From the NCBI RefSeq assembly GCF_000018145.1, contig NC_009956.1, positions 88,971 through 152,970 of the forward strand: a stretch of 64,000 nucleotides of DNA, given 5' to 3'. Positions 1 through 11,195 of the stretch are shown piece after piece. The stretch comes from Dinoroseobacter shibae DFL 12 = DSM 16493. Lineage in GTDB: Bacteria > Pseudomonadota > Alphaproteobacteria > Rhodobacterales > Rhodobacteraceae. Position 1 is the first letter of the stretch. Each line of letters begins with the position of its first letter. The position numbers and the translations under genes are program-made. The notes beneath the pieces are model-generated. The model made no database searches. It was not told where the DNA came from and saw nothing but the letters and a program-made list of their open reading frames with translations.

Positions 1-7
1 CGCCGAG

Positions 8-3000
8 GTGGTGTTCACCGCCCCCGAGGATGCGGTCTTCAGCTACACGGTCGAGGAAACCGGCGATCCGGACACACCGTTCATCTTGACCCTCGACAGC
101 GGTCAGATCCTCGGTGCCATCTTCAATGGAAATCCCGATATCGAGATCGCCGGAGAGCTGTTTCTCGACGTCACCTGGCAGGACGCGGGCAACGTCACCC
201 GCGAGACCACGGTGCTTGCCCTGTTCGGCTTCGATCCGGACAATTTCTTCGTGAGTTTCGACTATATCTTCTACCTGGACGGGCACCCCCTGCCCGACTT
301 CCAGACCGTTCAGGACTGGGAGGATTTCGACGACAGTGTCACCGCGGTCGATGTCCCCTCTTCCGGCCCCTTCGCGCCGGAGACCGACATCGCGCTGGCG
401 GATCTCTTCGGGGTGGTGGTGGCCGATGCGCCCGGCAACATCATCCTCGGCACGGAAGGCGACGACAATTCCGACCTGCCCCCGGGCGAGGACATCTTCG
501 GCACAGATCTCGACGACGATATCCGGGCGCTGGCGGGCGACGACTTCATCAACGTCAGCTTCGGCTTCGACCTCATCGATGGCGGGACCGGCTTCGACGT
601 CATGAACTACGAGGGCAGTGGCCCGGTCTTTGTCAACAACACCGGAGCCACGGTGATCGATGACTGGAACGGGGAGGAGGCCGAGGTCGGCCCCTTCCAG
701 GTTCTCAAAGGCTTCGGCGGGTTCGAGGGCGTCGACGGGTTGACCGACATCGAGGCCTTCGAACTCAGCCAGTTCCACGACGTGGCCTATCTGGGCGACA
801 ATGCCGACGGGCTGACCTTCGCTTATGACCTGGCCGGGGACGACAAGGTGGTCGCCGCCCAGTCCGGCCTGACCGCGACGACCTTCATCGCCGGGTCCGG
901 CAACGATATGTTCATCGGGTCCTCCAACCCGTTCGATTTCCTCGATTACGGCGAACAGGCCGAGGACGACGATGATGCGGCAGGCCCTGCCTTCCGGGGC
1001 ATTTTTGTCGAGTTCACTGGCGGCGGCAACGGCACGGCCACCGATCCCTGGGACGGGTTCGACATGTTCGAGGGGATCGAGTTTGTCGGCGGCACCCGGT
1101 TCCAGGATATCTTTGTTGGGGACGAGACCGACAACATCTTCCACGGCGAGGGGGGCGACGACATCTTCATTGGCGGCGCGGGCAATGATTTCATCGATGG
1201 CGGCCCGGGCGAGACCGAGGACGACGAGGATTTCGACACGCTGATCTACGCCAACGAGACCGGCGAGGCAGGCATCTTCGCCGATATGGGTACCGGGCTG
1301 ATCGTCGACACCTTTGGCGATACCGACACGGTTGTCAGCATCGACCGGGTCATCGGTACCATGGACGAGGACGTCTTTGTCGGCTCGGATTTCCAGGACT
1401 TCATCCAGTATGTGGGCCTGGCGGGCGAGGACGTGTTCTTCGCCGGGGCGGCCTACGAGACCCTGCGCTACCGGGAGGACGACGATTTCGGCGCGCTCCA
1501 CGGGGTCTATGTGGACCTGGCGGCAAACTTCGCCATCGACGGCTTCGGCGACGAGGACACGATCATCACCGATGACGGTGAGATCGACCGCGTCCGCGGC
1601 TCGGACTTCAACGACGTACTGGCCACCAGCAATGTAGGCGCGCGGCTCGAGGGCGAGGACGGCGACGACTTCCTCAAGGGCAGGCTGGGCGAGGATCGGC
1701 TCGAGGGCGACGCAGGCAACGACACGATCCTCGCGGGCGCAGGCGACGACCAGCTCAGCGACGGGCGCGGCTTTGACTACCTCAATGGTGGCGCGGGTTG
1801 GGACCTGTTCTTCCGGGACATCGGGCAGGACTTCGAGGATTTCTCCTGGACCCCGGTGGTCGACCTGACAGAAGGCAAGTTCTTTGATCCTTCCGAGGAT
1901 CCCGCCCTATTCGACATCCTGGAGAATATCGAGGCGGTCTCACTCGAGGGCAATTTCAACATGACCCTGATCGGGGATGACGGGGACAACTTCCTCGAAT
2001 CCGACGCCGGCAATGATCTGCTCGAGGGCAATGGCGGCGATGACGAGCTTGATGGCGGCGATGGGGACGACACGCTCAATGGCGGGGATGGCAACGACCT
2101 GCTGTTTGGCGGCGAGGGCAATGACGGCCTCTATGGCGACGCGGGCGATGACGAGCTCTATGGCGAGGCGGGCGACGACACGCTCGAAGGCGGCGACGGC
2201 GACGACTACCTAAATGGCGGCGGCGGCAACGACGTGATCAATGGGGGCGACGGGGACGATTTCATCGACATTGGCGGCTCGGGCGTGGCCACGGTGGATG
2301 GTGGCGAAGGCTGGGACACCTATTTCGTCGACCTGACCGGGTTCAACCCGGGCGATTTCATCTACGAGCTGAACCTGATCACCGGCTATGCCGGGGTCTT
2401 TGGCAACCCGTTCAACTCGGATTTCGTCGCGGATGTGGAAGAGATCCTGGTCGAGGGCGACCTCGAGACGCGGCTCACCGGCACCAATGAGCGCGAGATC
2501 TTCAATGGCGGTGACGGCAATGACGAGATCACCGGCAATGGCGGCGATGACGAGCTGATCGGAAATGACGGCAACGACACCCTGATCGGCGGCGACGGGC
2601 GCGATTTCCTGGCCGGCGGCGATGGCGACGACACGCTCGACGCCTCCACGGGCGCCGCGAGCACCCAGGGCTTCGGGGATTATATCCGCGCGGGTCTGGG
2701 CTCGAACACGATCATCGGCCATGCGGCCCTCTTCGCCGCGGGCGAAGGGATCGACATCTCCTACGCGGACCTCGCGGGCATCGGCGGGGTCACGATCACC
2801 GTGGGCGCAAACGGCACCGGCACCACGGTCAGCGGCACGCCGGGCCAGGTGGATGATACCTTCACCTTCGCCCATTACTTCGAAGGCTCCCGGGACGGCG
2901 ACACCTTCACCGGCTCGAACAATGCCGATTTCGAGGGCTGGGTCGGTCTTGACGGTGCGGATGACTTTGACGGTGGCGGCGGCTTCGACGTGCTATTCTA

Positions 3001-5071
3001 CGACACGGACGAGGCCTATGGCGGCGCGGGTGGAATCATCGCAACTTTCGCCGATGGCGCCGGCACGGTCGAGGACAGCTGGGGCAATCTCGACACCTTC
3101 ACCGATATCGATGAGATCGTCGGCTCGCAAAGCGACGATGTCATGGAGGCCACAGGCAGCACCGGGGTCCGCTTCGACGGCGAGGATGGCGACGACCTCC
3201 TGATCGGCACGGACGCGGACGATGTCCTCAGGGGCGGCGATGGCGATGACGAGATCCACGCCGGGCTCGGCACCGACGAGATCGATGGCGGCGAAGGGTC
3301 CGATACGCTGGTCACCGATGTCACCGGCCTCGGGCCGGACCAGATCACCGTGGATCTCGACCCGCTGGCGGGCTCGCAGACCATCGCGGGCGAAGGCCCC
3401 GGCGCGGCCGATACCCTGGTGGGGACCGAGAACTTCACCCTGACCGGGGACTGGGACGCGACCGTCATCGGCTCGGACGCGGCCAACATCATCACCACCG
3501 GCGGTGGCGCGGACGACATCACCACCGGACTTGGCCGCGACACGGTCAATGCGGGCGCGGGCGACGACGTGATCGACGCCTCCGCCGGGGATCTCGCCTC
3601 CGAGGGCTTCGGCGATCGCATCCGGCCGGGTCTCGGGTCGGACACGGTGCTGGGCTCGGCCACGCTCTATGCCCAGGGTGGCGGCATCAACCTGGCCTAT
3701 TTCGACGTCTCGGGCGTGAGCGGGCTCACCATCACCGTGGGGGTCAACGGCTCCGGCACCGTGGTCAGCGGCACCGCCGGGCTGGTCAACGACAGCTTCA
3801 CCTTCGCCGATGTCTTCGGCGGCAGCCAGGACGATGACGTGATCACCGGCACCGACCGGGCCGAGTACGAAGGTTTCCAGGGCTATGGCGGCAACGACGT
3901 GATCGACGGGCGCGGCGGGTTCGACGAGGTCTATTACCTCAATGCCTCCGGCGCGGTGCAGATCAACCTGCAAAACGGATCGGTGACCGGGGCCGACGGC
4001 ACCGATACGCTGCTGAACATCGAGAGCATCTTTGCCTCGCACCATGACGACACGATCCAGGGCAGCACTGCGCGCGATCAGGTCAACGGGGGCGACGGGG
4101 ATGATGACATCAACGCCCGCGGCGGTTTCGATCTGATCGATGGCGGGGCCGGCAATGACACCATCAATGGCGGGGTCGGGTCCGATGTCCTGAACGGGGA
4201 TGGCGGCAATGATACGATCATCGCCGGGGACGGGTTCGACGAGGTCGATGGCGGCGCTGGCGATGACCTGCTCAAGGGCAATGCCGGCAACGACTTCATC
4301 GCCGGCGGCGCCGGGGCCGACCGGATCGAGGGCGGCATCGGGCGCGACATGCTCCATGGCGGCGATGACGACGACGACATCTCGGGCGCCGAGGGCTTCG
4401 ACGAAATCTTCGGCGATGCCGGAGATGACCTGCTCAGGGGCAATGCCGGTAATGACACGATCGAGGGCGGCGCTGGCGACGACCGGATCGAGGGCGGCAT
4501 CGGAGCCGATACCCTCCGCGGCGGGGTGGGCAACGACGAGATCGTGGCCTCCGAAGGCTTCGACGCGCTTTTCGGCGAGGATGGGGACGACACGCTTCTG
4601 GGCAATGCCGGCAATGATCTGCTCGAAGGGGGCGCCGGTATGGACGCGCTCTTTGGCGGCCAGGGGGCCGATACGCTGCGGGGGGGCGATGGCGACGATA
4701 TCCTGCGCGGTGAAACCGGGGCCGATACGCTGATCGGCGGGGTCGGAGATGACGAGCTGCGCGGCGGTCAGGGCGGTGACCGGCTCAGTGGCGGGGCGGG
4801 CAATGATATCCTCGTGGGCGGCTCCGGCGCGGATGTGTTCGTCTTCGAGGGCGGGGTGGACACGATCACCGACATGTCGCTGATCGTGGACCGGATCGAG
4901 ATCGACGGGGATGCGCTCGGCATCGCCGGGCTCACCGGCGCGCAAGTGCTCGACCAGTTCGCCGAAGCGATCGGGCCCTCGACCCAGATCGTGTTCGACG
5001 CGGCCAACCGGATCGACCTGCAGGGGGTGACTAACCTCACCCAGCTCGAAGGCCTGATCGAGGTGATCTGA
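8..5071 (+). CDS. Giant RTX (hemolysin-type calcium-binding repeat) protein, 5' end outside window
   Basis: The reading frame is open from the first bases, so the true start probably lies upstream; the visible part is 1687 residues. It is very rich in Asp and Gly and carries many nonapeptide repeats of the form GGxGxDxUx, densest at about residues 665-760 and 1355-1600. Such repeats bind calcium outside the cell and are typical of proteins exported by type I secretion. The C-terminus (from about residue 1613, DVFVFEGGVD onward) has the repeat-free tail expected of a type I secretion signal. Two copies of a module of roughly 100 residues, unlike the RTX repeats, lie near residues 881-985 and 1195-1298. 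No enzymatic domain was recognised, so toxin, adhesin and S-layer-like roles all remain possible. No secretion genes are adjacent. Confidence 0.9.
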   Translation: MVFTAPEDAVFSYTVEETGDPDTPFILTLDSGQILGAIFNGNPDIEIAGELFLDVTWQDAGNVTRETTVLALFGFDPDNFFVSFDYIFYLDGHPLPDFQTVQDWEDFDDSVTAVDVPSSGPFAPETDIALADLFGVVVADAPGNIILGTEGDDNSDLPPGEDIFGTDLDDDIRALAGDDFINVSFGFDLIDGGTGFDVMNYEGSGPVFVNNTGATVIDDWNGEEAEVGPFQVLKGFGGFEGVDGLTDIEAFELSQFHDVAYLGDNADGLTFAYDLAGDDKVVAAQSGLTATTFIAGSGNDMFIGSSNPFDFLDYGEQAEDDDDAAGPAFRGIFVEFTGGGNGTATDPWDGFDMFEGIEFVGGTRFQDIFVGDETDNIFHGEGGDDIFIGGAGNDFIDGGPGETEDDEDFDTLIYANETGEAGIFADMGTGLIVDTFGDTDTVVSIDRVIGTMDEDVFVGSDFQDFIQYVGLAGEDVFFAGAAYETLRYREDDDFGALHGVYVDLAANFAIDGFGDEDTIITDDGEIDRVRGSDFNDVLATSNVGARLEGEDGDDFLKGRLGEDRLEGDAGNDTILAGAGDDQLSDGRGFDYLNGGAGWDLFFRDIGQDFEDFSWTPVVDLTEGKFFDPSEDPALFDILENIEAVSLEGNFNMTLIGDDGDNFLESDAGNDLLEGNGGDDELDGGDGDDTLNGGDGNDLLFGGEGNDGLYGDAGDDELYGEAGDDTLEGGDGDDYLNGGGGNDVINGGDGDDFIDIGGSGVATVDGGEGWDTYFVDLTGFNPGDFIYELNLITGYAGVFGNPFNSDFVADVEEILVEGDLETRLTGTNEREIFNGGDGNDEITGNGGDDELIGNDGNDTLIGGDGRDFLAGGDGDDTLDASTGAASTQGFGDYIRAGLGSNTIIGHAALFAAGEGIDISYADLAGIGGVTITVGANGTGTTVSGTPGQVDDTFTFAHYFEGSRDGDTFTGSNNADFEGWVGLDGADDFDGGGGFDVLFYDTDEAYGGAGGIIATFADGAGTVEDSWGNLDTFTDIDEIVGSQSDDVMEATGSTGVRFDGEDGDDLLIGTDADDVLRGGDGDDEIHAGLGTDEIDGGEGSDTLVTDVTGLGPDQITVDLDPLAGSQTIAGEGPGAADTLVGTENFTLTGDWDATVIGSDAANIITTGGGADDITTGLGRDTVNAGAGDDVIDASAGDLASEGFGDRIRPGLGSDTVLGSATLYAQGGGINLAYFDVSGVSGLTITVGVNGSGTVVSGTAGLVNDSFTFADVFGGSQDDDVITGTDRAEYEGFQGYGGNDVIDGRGGFDEVYYLNASGAVQINLQNGSVTGADGTDTLLNIESIFASHHDDTIQGSTARDQVNGGDGDDDINARGGFDLIDGGAGNDTINGGVGSDVLNGDGGNDTIIAGDGFDEVDGGAGDDLLKGNAGNDFIAGGAGADRIEGGIGRDMLHGGDDDDDISGAEGFDEIFGDAGDDLLRGNAGNDTIEGGAGDDRIEGGIGADTLRGGVGNDEIVASEGFDALFGEDGDDTLLGNAGNDLLEGGAGMDALFGGQGADTLRGGDGDDILRGETGADTLIGGVGDDELRGGQGGDRLSGGAGNDILVGGSGADVFVFEGGVDTITDMSLIVDRIEIDGDALGIAGLTGAQVLDQFAEAIGPSTQIVFDAANRIDLQGVTNLTQLEGLIEVI

Positions 5072-5079
5072 GCGCCACA

Positions 5080-5109
5080 GGGCTAAGGCCCTTGCAAGGG
5101 CCTTAGCCC
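5080..5109 (+). terminator. Perfect 15-bp-arm palindrome after the RTX gene
   Basis: The arms GGGCTAAGGCCCTTG and CAAGGGCCTTAGCCC form a perfect 30-base palindrome starting 9 bases after the RTX stop and ending 17 bases before the converging sulfotransferase stop. It probably acts as a bidirectional hairpin terminator, although there is no clear T-run. Confidence 0.65.
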
Positions 5110-5126
5110 CTGCCCTACCGCGGCGA

Positions 5127-5728
5127 TCAGCGGCGCGGCGGGGGGACGCACTCCAGCCGAGCCATCCGGTCGCGCCACACCGCCGGCAGGCCCGCGCGCC
5201 CGAACCGGGCCTCGGCAAAGGCATATTGCGCCCGCAGCCCGTCATAGAGCCGGGCCTCGGCCTCTTCGGGCAGGCGCAAGGGCCGACCGGGATTGGCCAC
5301 CTTGTCCGGCGCGGCCGTCACCGGCGCGATCCCCAGGAAGGCACAGATCCGGTCGGCGCTGGCCTGGCAGAACAGATCCTCGAAAAACAGCGTCAGAAGC
5401 TGGGTGTCGCGGGTCTCGACCGGCAGGGCATTCTCGAGCTTCTCCAGGGTGCGGGCGTAATCGGCCCGGTGGATATTCTCGATCTTGTCGGTGCGGTGCC
5501 GCTCGCGCACCCAGGCCAGACAGGCCGCCTCGAAGTCGGCGGGATCCTCTGGCGCCTTGGCCCGGGCGGCCACGCCCATGCGCACTTGGGACCACAGGCG
5601 GTCCACCGGGTCGCGCATCAGGAACAGGAACTTCGCCGGGGCCACGCGCTGCATCTCCTTGTAGATGATCGTGTTGAGCACCCCGTAGGCCGGGGTGATG
5701 TCGCAGATCACCTTTTGGTTGCGGTAGC
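5127..5728 (-). pseudogene. Sulfotransferase-family gene, 5' part missing (transposon junction)
   Basis: The remaining 3' portion encodes about 200 residues. It contains the segment RDPVDRLWS, matching the 3'-phosphate (PAPS) binding motif of sulfotransferases, where an Arg is followed a few residues on by a Ser. Reading upstream of the first possible internal start, the frame continues as HSYRNQKVICDITPAY and then breaks at the transposon junction near 5728. The lost part would hold the 5' PAPS-binding loop, so the product should be inactive. No matching 5' half is visible on the other side of the element (8995-9340), which instead leads directly into the thiC riboswitch. Simple insertion therefore does not explain the locus. 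Confidence 0.8.
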
Positions 5729-5766
5729 TGTGAACTTGATCGCTACTTGGCGGTCTTTTTTGAGCG

Positions 5767-6591
5767 TTAATTGGCGTTTCCGATGACGAGGGTCTGAGCG
5801 GCGGCCTCTACCACATCTTCGGTGATTGCGGCCATTTCGTTGATGCGGGCGATGCGTTCGATCTGCATGAACAGGCGTTGCAAAAGACGGAAGTTGCCAG
5901 CTGTCAGTCGGATGATGGCAGCAGCAACACGGTCGTCGGTGAAATCTGCATCATCCTGGCCAAAGCCCCATTTCCTCCATTGCCGCTGCAAAACGAATTG
6001 CATCTCATCCTTCGAAAGCGGTGGGTATTCATGCACAAAACCTATTCGGCTGTAGAGTTGCGGGTATTGCGACATCCGTTTTTCAATGCCGGGCATACCG
6101 ATCAGGATCAGCCCAGCGTCACTGCGATCGAACTGGTCGCGCAGGAACTCCAGGCCGGTCATGGTAAGGCGTTCGGCTTCGTCAATGATTACCAACTCTA
6201 TCAGGCCAAGCGGTGTTAGAGGTCGCTCCGCCCACTTGGGGTTCCCGTAGCTGTCAATGCAAACGCATAGTCGCATGATAAATGGTTGAATGTCCTTGCG
6301 CAGCGCCGAGATACTGCCGCCCACCGGCGGTGTATAGAACAAGGTACGGGCGCGGGACGAGGCTGCATACACTTTCTTGTCCGAGTCTTCACGCCTACCC
6401 CATGTCGTTATCAGCGGTTCGATCAGGTCCCAATTGGCATAGCGGCGGGCTGACAAGGTTTTGCCAACGCCCGCCCGACCATGACACAAGCCGATGGTTG
6501 CGTTGCGGCGCACAGCGTTCGCGAATTCGACAAACCGCTTATGTTCGCGGGTGACGAGGAAAGTACCGGTCCGGCGAGTCTGGCGGCTCAT
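5767..6591 (-). CDS. TniB/p271-like transposition AAA+ ATPase
   Basis: This 274-residue protein resembles the ATP-binding subunits of Tn552, Tn402 and MuB-type transposition systems, which select target DNA and activate the transposase. A Walker A motif (GRAGVGKT, residues 38-45) and a Walker B motif (LVIIDEAE, residues 133-140) are clear. Its start overlaps the transposase stop by 4 bases, so the two are translationally coupled. The length is close to the 271 residues of the Tn552 protein. It appears intact. Confidence 0.88.
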   Translation of the reverse strand: MSRQTRRTGTFLVTREHKRFVEFANAVRRNATIGLCHGRAGVGKTLSARRYANWDLIEPLITTWGRREDSDKKVYAASSRARTLFYTPPVGGSISALRKDIQPFIMRLCVCIDSYGNPKWAERPLTPLGLIELVIIDEAERLTMTGLEFLRDQFDRSDAGLILIGMPGIEKRMSQYPQLYSRIGFVHEYPPLSKDEMQFVLQRQWRKWGFGQDDADFTDDRVAAAIIRLTAGNFRLLQRLFMQIERIARINEMAAITEDVVEAAAQTLVIGNAN

Positions 6592-8081
6592 GGCGTCTTG
6601 TCCGTTTTATACAGGACCAGCTTTTGGCGCGGGGCGTCAGGCGATACGGGATTTTGCTTTTCACGACTTGGAGGTGGCGCAGGTTTGGGAAGAAACTCGG
6701 TGATCTGTCTGGATTTTACCGTGATCTCGTTGCGCAAAGCCTTCCGCCTGGCGGTGCGGGCCTGTTGGATATCCTTGAGTGATATTGTGTGATGCGCATG
6801 ATGGGCGCTGACAGCGCGGCACAAAAACCGGTCGCGGTGGAACACGCGCAGTTCGGTAATGTCGCGCGGGTCATAGCGGATGTTGACCGTTTTGCCGACA
6901 TAGGCTGCAAGTGTGGGATCGGTGTAGAGCAAGCCCTGAAACCGAATGCCGTCACGGCGGACCTGCCGGGTTTTTAAGGCCATTACCAGTAGCAGATCGA
7001 GCTGTTCCAGACTGTTCGGCATACGAGGTAGCCAGCCGTCACCCCGCCAAGCCTCATTAGGTGGCACATCGATTTCGCTATGCTTGCGCGCGTTGTACAC
7101 TGCGGTGACGAAAGTCTTTACGGCAACCTCCAACTCGCCGAGCGACAGGCGTGGCGGGGAGGCTGGTTTTCCGTTCGACAAAGCCCCCGGTAACTCAGGC
7201 AACAGCTCAGTGTTGATGGTACCGAAAAACCGCTCGATCTTGCCACGCCCCTGTGGCCGGCCAACCGTGGAAAACACAAGCTCAATGCGCAGGTCAGCTG
7301 CGACCTGCTCAAGGTGCTTGCTGGTGAAGTCGCTGCCGTGATCGGTGTATAAAACATCCGGCAGGCCACAAATCGGCCAGGAAGGCGTATCCTTTCGCCA
7401 GATAGCTTGCCGCAGGGCAAGAGCGGTCTGGATAGCAGAAGGTGCGCCGACAAAGACGGCGTACCCAGCCACTGCACGGGAATGATCATCAAGCACGATG
7501 GTAAGCCACGGCCGCACCGGCGCACCATTGGTATCCAAGATGATTAGATCGAGTTGTGTGTGGTCTGTCTGCCAGACAGCATTCGGCCTTTCGGCCCGAT
7601 GACGATGAATCATTTCGAACCGGTCACGATAGGCGGCTGCGCCATCATGAGCGAGCGTGACAAGCGCGGGATCAAGACTATTCACGATTGAATGTATCGT
7701 GGCATAAGAAGGGACAGGCCAGTCACGCGATTTTACAATCGGGATGATGCGCCGGTGGATTGCGGCGGTAGAGAGACGGGGTTTGTGTAAGGCCAGCCCT
7801 TCAATCAGCTCGACCAGTTCAGATGATAGCCGCCGTTGCCCGGCATCAGATCGCGGTGCTCTTGCAAGTCCGGCAAGCCCAAAGCGCTGATATCGGGACG
7901 TCCACCTTTGCAGCGTGCGCAGTGGGATACCACTGACACGGGCAACTTCCGTCAGGGGGACTTCGTCGATCAGGTGCTGGCGCAGTATGTTGAACCGGCG
8001 CAACGCCTCGGCGCGTCGGTCTTCGGGCAGCGCAGTCAGACTGTCCGTAAGGGGATCGGTGACCGGACGCCGGATTATCAA
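6588..8081 (-). CDS. Tn552/Tn402-type DDE transposase (TniA-like)
   Basis: The 497-residue product has an N-terminal helix-turn-helix around residues 41-60 (LTEVARVSGIPLRTLQRW). An integrase-like catalytic core follows with D173 (WQTDHTQ), D247 (YTDHGSD) and E283 (GRGKIERFFG), the expected DDE triad. The region after residue 370 resembles the Mu-transposase C-terminal beta-barrel (YVGKTVNIRYDP). It is the first gene of a two-gene operon with the ATPase and is transcribed away from the resolvase. Length and order match p480 of Tn552. The gene looks complete and probably functional. Confidence 0.9.
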   Translation of the reverse strand: MIIRRPVTDPLTDSLTALPEDRRAEALRRFNILRQHLIDEVPLTEVARVSGIPLRTLQRWTSRYQRFGLAGLARAPRSDAGQRRLSSELVELIEGLALHKPRLSTAAIHRRIIPIVKSRDWPVPSYATIHSIVNSLDPALVTLAHDGAAAYRDRFEMIHRHRAERPNAVWQTDHTQLDLIILDTNGAPVRPWLTIVLDDHSRAVAGYAVFVGAPSAIQTALALRQAIWRKDTPSWPICGLPDVLYTDHGSDFTSKHLEQVAADLRIELVFSTVGRPQGRGKIERFFGTINTELLPELPGALSNGKPASPPRLSLGELEVAVKTFVTAVYNARKHSEIDVPPNEAWRGDGWLPRMPNSLEQLDLLLVMALKTRQVRRDGIRFQGLLYTDPTLAAYVGKTVNIRYDPRDITELRVFHRDRFLCRAVSAHHAHHTISLKDIQQARTARRKALRNEITVKSRQITEFLPKPAPPPSREKQNPVSPDAPRQKLVLYKTDKTP

Positions 8082-8219
8082 CGAACTGCTCCCAGTGTTT
8101 GCAACGGAAAACGATTCTCATTTGACTGGTCCGGTTATAGTATCATTGGAGGGGCCTTTTGCGTTACATACGATCACGATCAAGACGAAGCTCGGCCAAT
8201 TCTGGCCCAAGGATGTATC
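8082..8219. promoter_or_regulatory. Divergent intergenic region of the transposon, likely promoters and res site
   Basis: These 138 bases separate the divergent transposase and resolvase genes. In Tn552-like elements the resolution site and both promoters lie here. No exact resolvase-binding dyads were identified by eye, so the assignment rests on position only. Confidence 0.35.
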
Positions 8220-8819
8220 ATGACCAAAACCCGCGTCGGTTATGCCCGCTGCTCGACCGACAAACAGGATCTCGCAGCGCAACGGACAGCGCTCCTCGCT
8301 CTCGATGTCGCGGAAGACCGGATCTACACCGATCACGGCCTGACCGGCACGAACCGGGAGCGGCCAGGTCTGGCCCAGGCACTCGCAGCAGTCCGCGAAG
8401 GGGACACGCTTGTCGTGCCGAAACTGGACCGGCTGGCGCGGTCGGTTCCCGACGCCCGGGCTATCGCTGATGAACTGGAAAAGCGCGGGGTGAAACTGGC
8501 ATTGGGCGCATCGGTCCATGACCCGACCGATCCGATGGGTAAGATGTTCTTCAACATCCTCGCCACATTTGCCGAATTCGAGGCTGATCTGATCAGGATG
8601 CGCACCAAGGAAGGTATGGCCATCGCCCGCGCCAAGGGACGACTGAAGGGCAAAAAGCCAAAACTATCGGATCGTCGTCAGGCAGAATTGCGCCGCATGT
8701 ATGACACGGGTGACTACTCGATCAGCGATCTGGCAGAGCTGTTCGACGTATCGAGGCCCACCGTCTATCGGGTCTTGCAGCGGACACCGAGCGCCGATGC
8801 GTCTTCGGCTGCGGTATAG
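8220..8819 (+). CDS. Serine recombinase / resolvase (BinL/TniR-like)
   Basis: This 199-residue protein begins MTKTRVGYARCSTDKQ, placing the nucleophilic serine at residue 12 in the YARxST motif of small serine recombinases. The catalytic region also has VPKLDRLARS and the long-helix segment KMFFNILATFAEFEADLI. A C-terminal Hin-type helix-turn-helix is present (ISDLAELFDVSRPTVYRVLQ). The start is set at 8220 because homology begins there; the frame is open further upstream but encodes no recognisable sequence. It should resolve cointegrates formed during transposition. Confidence 0.9.
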   Translation: MTKTRVGYARCSTDKQDLAAQRTALLALDVAEDRIYTDHGLTGTNRERPGLAQALAAVREGDTLVVPKLDRLARSVPDARAIADELEKRGVKLALGASVHDPTDPMGKMFFNILATFAEFEADLIRMRTKEGMAIARAKGRLKGKKPKLSDRRQAELRRMYDTGDYSISDLAELFDVSRPTVYRVLQRTPSADASSAAV

Positions 8820-9121
8820 CTGCCGATCGCTGCGCTGCACATGAACTCACACAACGCGGGACTTTTTTGCCGTTCGCTGCAGGCGCACCAATGTCTGGTT
8901 CAGCAAACCGTTCAACAAATGGTGGTTTTTGAACGAGCTGTGCTGCTTCACTTCCGGTAAAAGTGAGCGGCTACCATATTGATATTGAATCACACCCTTA
9001 CGGATGACATTAATTTCTGGCTACATTTAAACCCCCTGAGGCCTGATAAAACTGGTCCGTCAGACCGCCACGGGAACAGCAGTTGACAAAGCCCCCCTTG
9101 GCGCACAACGTAGTCCTTTCT
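8820..9121. other. Non-coding stretch: transposon right end and thiC upstream region
   Basis: No convincing gene is present. The stretch holds the presumed right end of the Tn552-like element near 8994 and the region upstream of the thiC riboswitch. The missing 5' half of the sulfotransferase is not here. Confidence 0.5.
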
Positions 9122-9225
9122 CACCCGGGGGGTCCCGACAAGGGGCTGAGAAACTGATGGTGCGGCAACGCATAGCGCAGTGACCCGACGAACCTGATCC
9201 AGTTCATACTGGCGTAGGGATGGTG
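9122..9225 (+). promoter_or_regulatory. TPP riboswitch (THI-box) upstream of thiC
   Basis: Conserved THI-box elements are visible: GGGGCTGAGA at about 9142-9151, and ACCTGATCCAGTTCATACTG followed by GCGTAGGGA at about 9192-9220. The spacing between them fits the TPP-sensing RNA fold. It lies about 115 bases before the thiC start, so thiamine pyrophosphate should repress thiC. A short CCTGT-T6-ACAGG hairpin near 9246-9264 may be part of the expression platform. Confidence 0.92.
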
Positions 9226-9336
9226 TTCGGCTGTGCGGCATTGCCCTGCCTGTTTTTTACAGGCGTTTATCGCGTGGCTATTCTCCATTCAGTACGGCGG
9301 AGCTGGATCTCATTGCTATGAGCACGGAGATACTGA

Positions 9337-11148
<1,812 letters not shown>

Positions 11149-11150
11149 GG

Positions 11151-11195
11151 GGTGACAGGTTCGCCGGAAGCGTAATATCGGAAAGACCTGTCACC
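11151..11195 (+). terminator. 10-bp inverted repeat directly after thiC
   Basis: GGTGACAGGT (11151-11160) and ACCTGTCACC (11186-11195) are perfect inverted repeats separated by 25 bases, starting 2 bases after the thiC stop. It could be a terminator or an operator, since there is no T-run after it. A second dyad, CGCCGCCA/TGGCGGCG, lies at about 11245-11269. Confidence 0.45.

Larger units (their letters stand above)
5729..8994. mobile_element. Tn552-like transposon (transposase, ATPase, divergent resolvase; no cargo)
   Basis: The element holds a DDE transposase of 497 aa, an overlapping AAA+ ATPase of 274 aa and a divergently transcribed serine resolvase. This matches Tn552, whose p480, p271 and binL have similar sizes and orientation. 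Boundaries are tentative: the left edge is set where the sulfotransferase reading frame is lost (TGTGA...), and the right edge at ...TCACA, giving only a 5-bp terminal inverted match. No target duplication is seen. No tniQ-like gene and no resistance cargo were found. Confidence 0.6.

Noticed and set aside
665..4830. Short repeats resembling a repeat array
   Set aside because: They are RTX nonapeptide codon repeats within a coding frame, not a CRISPR; repeat units are imperfect and in phase with codons.
2993..5245. 750-residue open frame on the minus strand
   Set aside because: It lies antisense to the RTX gene and reflects the repetitive GC-rich codon pattern; its sequence is low-complexity with no motif.
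7836..8819. 327-residue version of the resolvase
   Set aside because: The first 128 residues have no recombinase similarity and overlap the start of the transposase gene; homology starts at the ATG at 8220.
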